DNA from: Bacillota bacterium | GTDB lineage: Bacteria > Bacillota > Clostridia > Lachnospirales > Lachnospiraceae | Direction of reading: 5' to 3' | Length of the DNA stretch: 64,000 bases | Assembly: GCA_023437365.1 (NCBI GenBank) | Contig: JAEZGK010000013.1 | Coordinates: forward strand, 157,034 to 221,033 | In this document: piece after piece, positions 61,987 to 64,000 of the stretch | Position numbering within the stretch: the first letter of the stretch is position 1 | How the letters are laid out: each line of letters starts with the position of its first letter | Notes under the pieces: model-generated | Told to the model about the DNA's origin: nothing | Databases searched by the model: none | Seen by the model: the letters and a program-made list of their open reading frames with translations, nothing else | Position numbers and translations under genes: made by a program

Positions 61987-63156
61987 ATGATATCTGCAGA
62001 GAAAATAGAAGCGGCAAAAGAGAAATTCGGGTTATTGTTGGAGGAGCAATTAAAAAGAGTTGAGGTTATGAAAGCTCAGGGTGACTTTATCAATTACCAA
62101 TCCCTGGACAAAATCATCATAGGCGTATGCGGCGGTGATGGTATCGGTCCTGCAATTACGGCACAGTCTCAGAGAGTTCTGGAGCATCTGCTGAAGGATG
62201 AGATTACAGCAGGAAAGGTCGAATTCAGGGTCATCGAAGGGTTGACGATAGAGCGCAGAGCTGAAGAGCATGCGGCTATTCCTCCGGCAGTACTGGAAGA
62301 ATTGAAGAAATGTCATGTTATTCTGAAAGGACCTACCACGACTCCCAGAAAGGGCGATCCTTGGCCGAATGTAGAAAGTGCCAATGTTGCCATGCGAAAG
62401 GAGCTTGATCTCTTTGCAAATGTCAGACCGGTAAGAATTCCCGAGCAGGGTATCGACTGGACCTTCTACCGTGAGAATACCGAGGGTGCTTATGCTGTCG
62501 GCAGTAAGGGTGTTCATGTTACGGAAGATCTCGGTGTGGATTTTACGGTTGTCACTACCCAGGGTACTGAACGTATCATTCGTGCAGCCTTCGAATTTGC
62601 CAAAGCAAACGGTAAGACGAGAGTCACAGCCGTAACCAAGGCTAATATCATTAAGACTACTGACGGCAAATTCCTGGATATTTTCCGCGAGATCGCAAAG
62701 GAATATCCGAATATTACCGCGGATGACTGGTATATCGATATCATGACCGCGAAGCTAGTAGATGAGAAAAGAAGAAAGGACTTCCAGGTGGTGGTTCTTC
62801 CGAATCTTTACGGTGATATTATTACCGATGAGGCTGCTGAGTTCCAGGGCGGTGTAGGAACCGCAGGCAGTGCCAATATCGGTAAAAGATATGCAATGTT
62901 TGAGGCGATCCACGGCTCCGCTCCCCGTATGGTGGATGAGGGAAGAGACATCTATGCTGATCCCTGCAGTATGATCCGCGCCGGTGCGATGCTCCTGGCT
63001 CACATCGGATATAACAAGGAAGCCGATAAGCTCTACCATGCACTTGATATCTGTACCGTGATTGAAAGAAAGGTTATGACAACGGGAAGATCGAACGGAG
63101 CAACCGGAGCACAGTTTGCTGATTATCTGATGGAAACGATTGAAGCGATGAAATAA
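61987..63156 (+). CDS. isocitrate/isopropylmalate dehydrogenase, probably NAD-isocitrate dehydrogenase
   Basis: About 389 residues of the beta-decarboxylating dehydrogenase family. VCGGDGIGPAITAQSQRV near 37, FYRENTEGAYAVGSKG, TKANIIKTTDGKFLDIF, LYGDIITDEAAEFQGGVGTAGSAN and FEAIHGSAPR are the standard blocks with the substrate Arg, Lys, Tyr and metal Asp residues. With the preceding synthase it fits the oxidative citrate branch that makes 2-oxoglutarate for glutamate. GGAGG precedes the ATG at 61987. Isopropylmalate dehydrogenase is possible but unlikely in this setting. Confidence 0.88.
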   Translation: MISAEKIEAAKEKFGLLLEEQLKRVEVMKAQGDFINYQSLDKIIIGVCGGDGIGPAITAQSQRVLEHLLKDEITAGKVEFRVIEGLTIERRAEEHAAIPPAVLEELKKCHVILKGPTTTPRKGDPWPNVESANVAMRKELDLFANVRPVRIPEQGIDWTFYRENTEGAYAVGSKGVHVTEDLGVDFTVVTTQGTERIIRAAFEFAKANGKTRVTAVTKANIIKTTDGKFLDIFREIAKEYPNITADDWYIDIMTAKLVDEKRRKDFQVVVLPNLYGDIITDEAAEFQGGVGTAGSANIGKRYAMFEAIHGSAPRMVDEGRDIYADPCSMIRAGAMLLAHIGYNKEADKLYHALDICTVIERKVMTTGRSNGATGAQFADYLMETIEAMK

Positions 63157-63178
63157 TGTGGCTTAAGGAGGGAATTCC

Positions 63179-63847
63179 TTGGAAGATTTTGATCTTCACA
63201 AAGAGGTGACAGATAAGTATTCCTTACGTGGACGTGTTTTTAATAAGTTAAGAGAAGATATACTCTCCGGTGTCTATCGCGAAAATGAGGAACTGAAGGA
63301 GAATACCATCGGAATTGAGCTGGGTGTGAGCCGTACTCCGGTCCGTGAGGCATTAAGACAGCTGGAGCTGGAGGGACTGGTTACCATGATTCCCAATAAG
63401 GGTGCATATGTTACCGGCATTACTCAGAAGGATATCCATGATATTTATGTCATTCGTTCCTATCTTGAGGGTTTATGTGCAAAATGGGCTTGCGAGCATA
63501 TTACTGAAGCCCAGATTGAAGCACTGGAAGAGATATTGTATCTTTCTGACTTCCATTCCAGGAGGAGTCACTATGAACAGCTGGTGGAGCTGGATAATAA
63601 ATTTCATGAATTAATCTACAATGCCTCAGGCAGTAAGATACTGGAGCATGTGTTGTCTGATTTCCACCATTATGTAGAACGGGTCCGTAAGATCACACTT
63701 GCCATGCCGAGCAGAGCAAAGAAATCAGGTAAGGAGCATGCTGCAATCGTAGATGCCATCAAGAAGAGGGACGGAGAGCTTGCAGAAGCTCTGGCACATG
63801 AGCATATCATCAACACCATTAAGAACATTAGTGAACAAGGGTTATAA
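63179..63847 (+). CDS. GntR family regulator (FadR/FCD subfamily)
   Basis: 222 residues. The N-terminal winged helix-turn-helix (about 14-80) contains KLREDILSGVYRENEELKEN and SRTPVREALRQLELEGLV. The C-terminal FCD ligand domain (about 88-215) has a metal-binding set of His residues, including the HxxF-type DNKFHELI. It starts with TTG at 63179, with AAGGAGG before it. It closes the citrate gene cluster and probably binds the palindrome at 60392. Confidence 0.93.
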   Translation: MEDFDLHKEVTDKYSLRGRVFNKLREDILSGVYRENEELKENTIGIELGVSRTPVREALRQLELEGLVTMIPNKGAYVTGITQKDIHDIYVIRSYLEGLCAKWACEHITEAQIEALEEILYLSDFHSRRSHYEQLVELDNKFHELIYNASGSKILEHVLSDFHHYVERVRKITLAMPSRAKKSGKEHAAIVDAIKKRDGELAEALAHEHIINTIKNISEQGL

Positions 63848-63932
63848 TGAGACGACAAAGGGGCTGTTGCAAGACACTCTGATAGCCAGAGTAAGGATAC
63901 AGGCATCTCGTCATGCACTGTTTGCCGGACAG

Positions 63933-63997
63933 CTTGTCGATATTGTTTGAACAGAAGCGAACATTTATGTTCGATTATGACAAACAATATCGGCAGG
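63933..63997. repeat. long nested inverted repeat near the right edge
   Basis: A 17-base arm at 63933-63949 (CTTGTCGATATTGTTTG) pairs, with wobbles, with 63981-63997. An inner stem CGAACAT/ATGTTCG lies at 63958-63973. The window ends just after it, so its context is unknown. It could end the GntR transcript or be a palindromic repeat; the inner CGAAC-N6-GTTCG spacing does not match the LexA site. Confidence 0.5.
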
Positions 63998-64000
63998 ATG

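Noticed and set aside
63950..63980. LexA box in the terminal hairpin (CGAAC...GTTCG)
   Set aside because: The spacing is six bases rather than the four of the Firmicute LexA site, and no SOS gene is in view.

Overview
The window looks like chromosomal DNA of a low-to-moderate GC anaerobic Firmicute, most likely a clostridium of the Lachnospiraceae type. The signs are strong AGGAGG ribosome sites, perfect TTGACA/TATAAT promoters, many U-tailed hairpin terminators, rubredoxin, ferredoxin and ferritin genes, a clostridial Re-citrate-synthase-like gene, luxS, potABCD with an XRE-cupin regulator, and several small clostridial proteins. I saw no rRNA, tRNA, CRISPR array, prophage or intact insertion sequence. 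The species assignment is inference.

Region 1 (1-12.5 kb): an aldo/keto reductase with a C-terminal 4Fe-4S motif runs off the left edge. It is followed by the most notable locus, a co-directional 13-gene cluster (1777-12418). The cluster holds a complete LIV-type amino-acid ABC importer, a cytidylate-kinase-like P-loop protein, a D-amino-acid transaminase, a DUF4392 protein and a YcsI/DUF1445 protein (the two halves of animal D-glutamate cyclase), and the three subunits of 5-oxoprolinase (PxpB, PxpC, PxpA). I read it as an uptake and catabolic system for D-glutamate and/or 5-oxoproline. Two tandem copies of a structured RNA element whose stems covary precede it, and a strong terminator ends it.

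Region 2 (12.5-33.4 kb): mostly housekeeping. It has a flavin reductase, a LysM-GH18 spore-type glycosidase, tandem type I signal peptidases, argH, an M32 carboxypeptidase, enolase, a metallo-beta-lactamase-fold protein, a calcium-type P-ATPase, a MATE exporter, a DedA protein, a CDP-alcohol phosphatidyltransferase, a LacI regulator, glycogen phosphorylase and a two-gene operon of unknown function. Upstream of the MATE gene is a repeat island: short direct repeats, a cloverleaf-like multi-hairpin, then a decaying 32-33 bp tandem array.

Region 3 (33.4-50 kb): an AT-rich membrane-anchored GNAT gene, an XRE regulator with a membrane helix, luxS, a HAD phosphatase, trpS, a D-2-hydroxyacid dehydrogenase, a TetR-controlled ABC exporter with identical operators at both promoters, the spermidine/putrescine operon with its regulator, an ANT(6)-like nucleotidyltransferase and aroC.

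Region 4 (50-64 kb): a tiny Cys/Gly-rich protein with an internal duplication, a cupin, an AraC regulator, a cytoplasmic subtilisin, a PadR/membrane-protein operon whose operator lies between -35 and -10, xylose isomerase, ferritin, ferredoxin, rubredoxin, a TcdA-like E1 enzyme, an HD protein and a DUF554 membrane protein. Last comes a citrate-branch cluster: Re-citrate-synthase-like enzyme, isocitrate dehydrogenase and a GntR regulator whose probable operator overlaps the promoter -10. Start codons were chosen by ribosome-site spacing; where this shortens the longest open frame, the entry says so.
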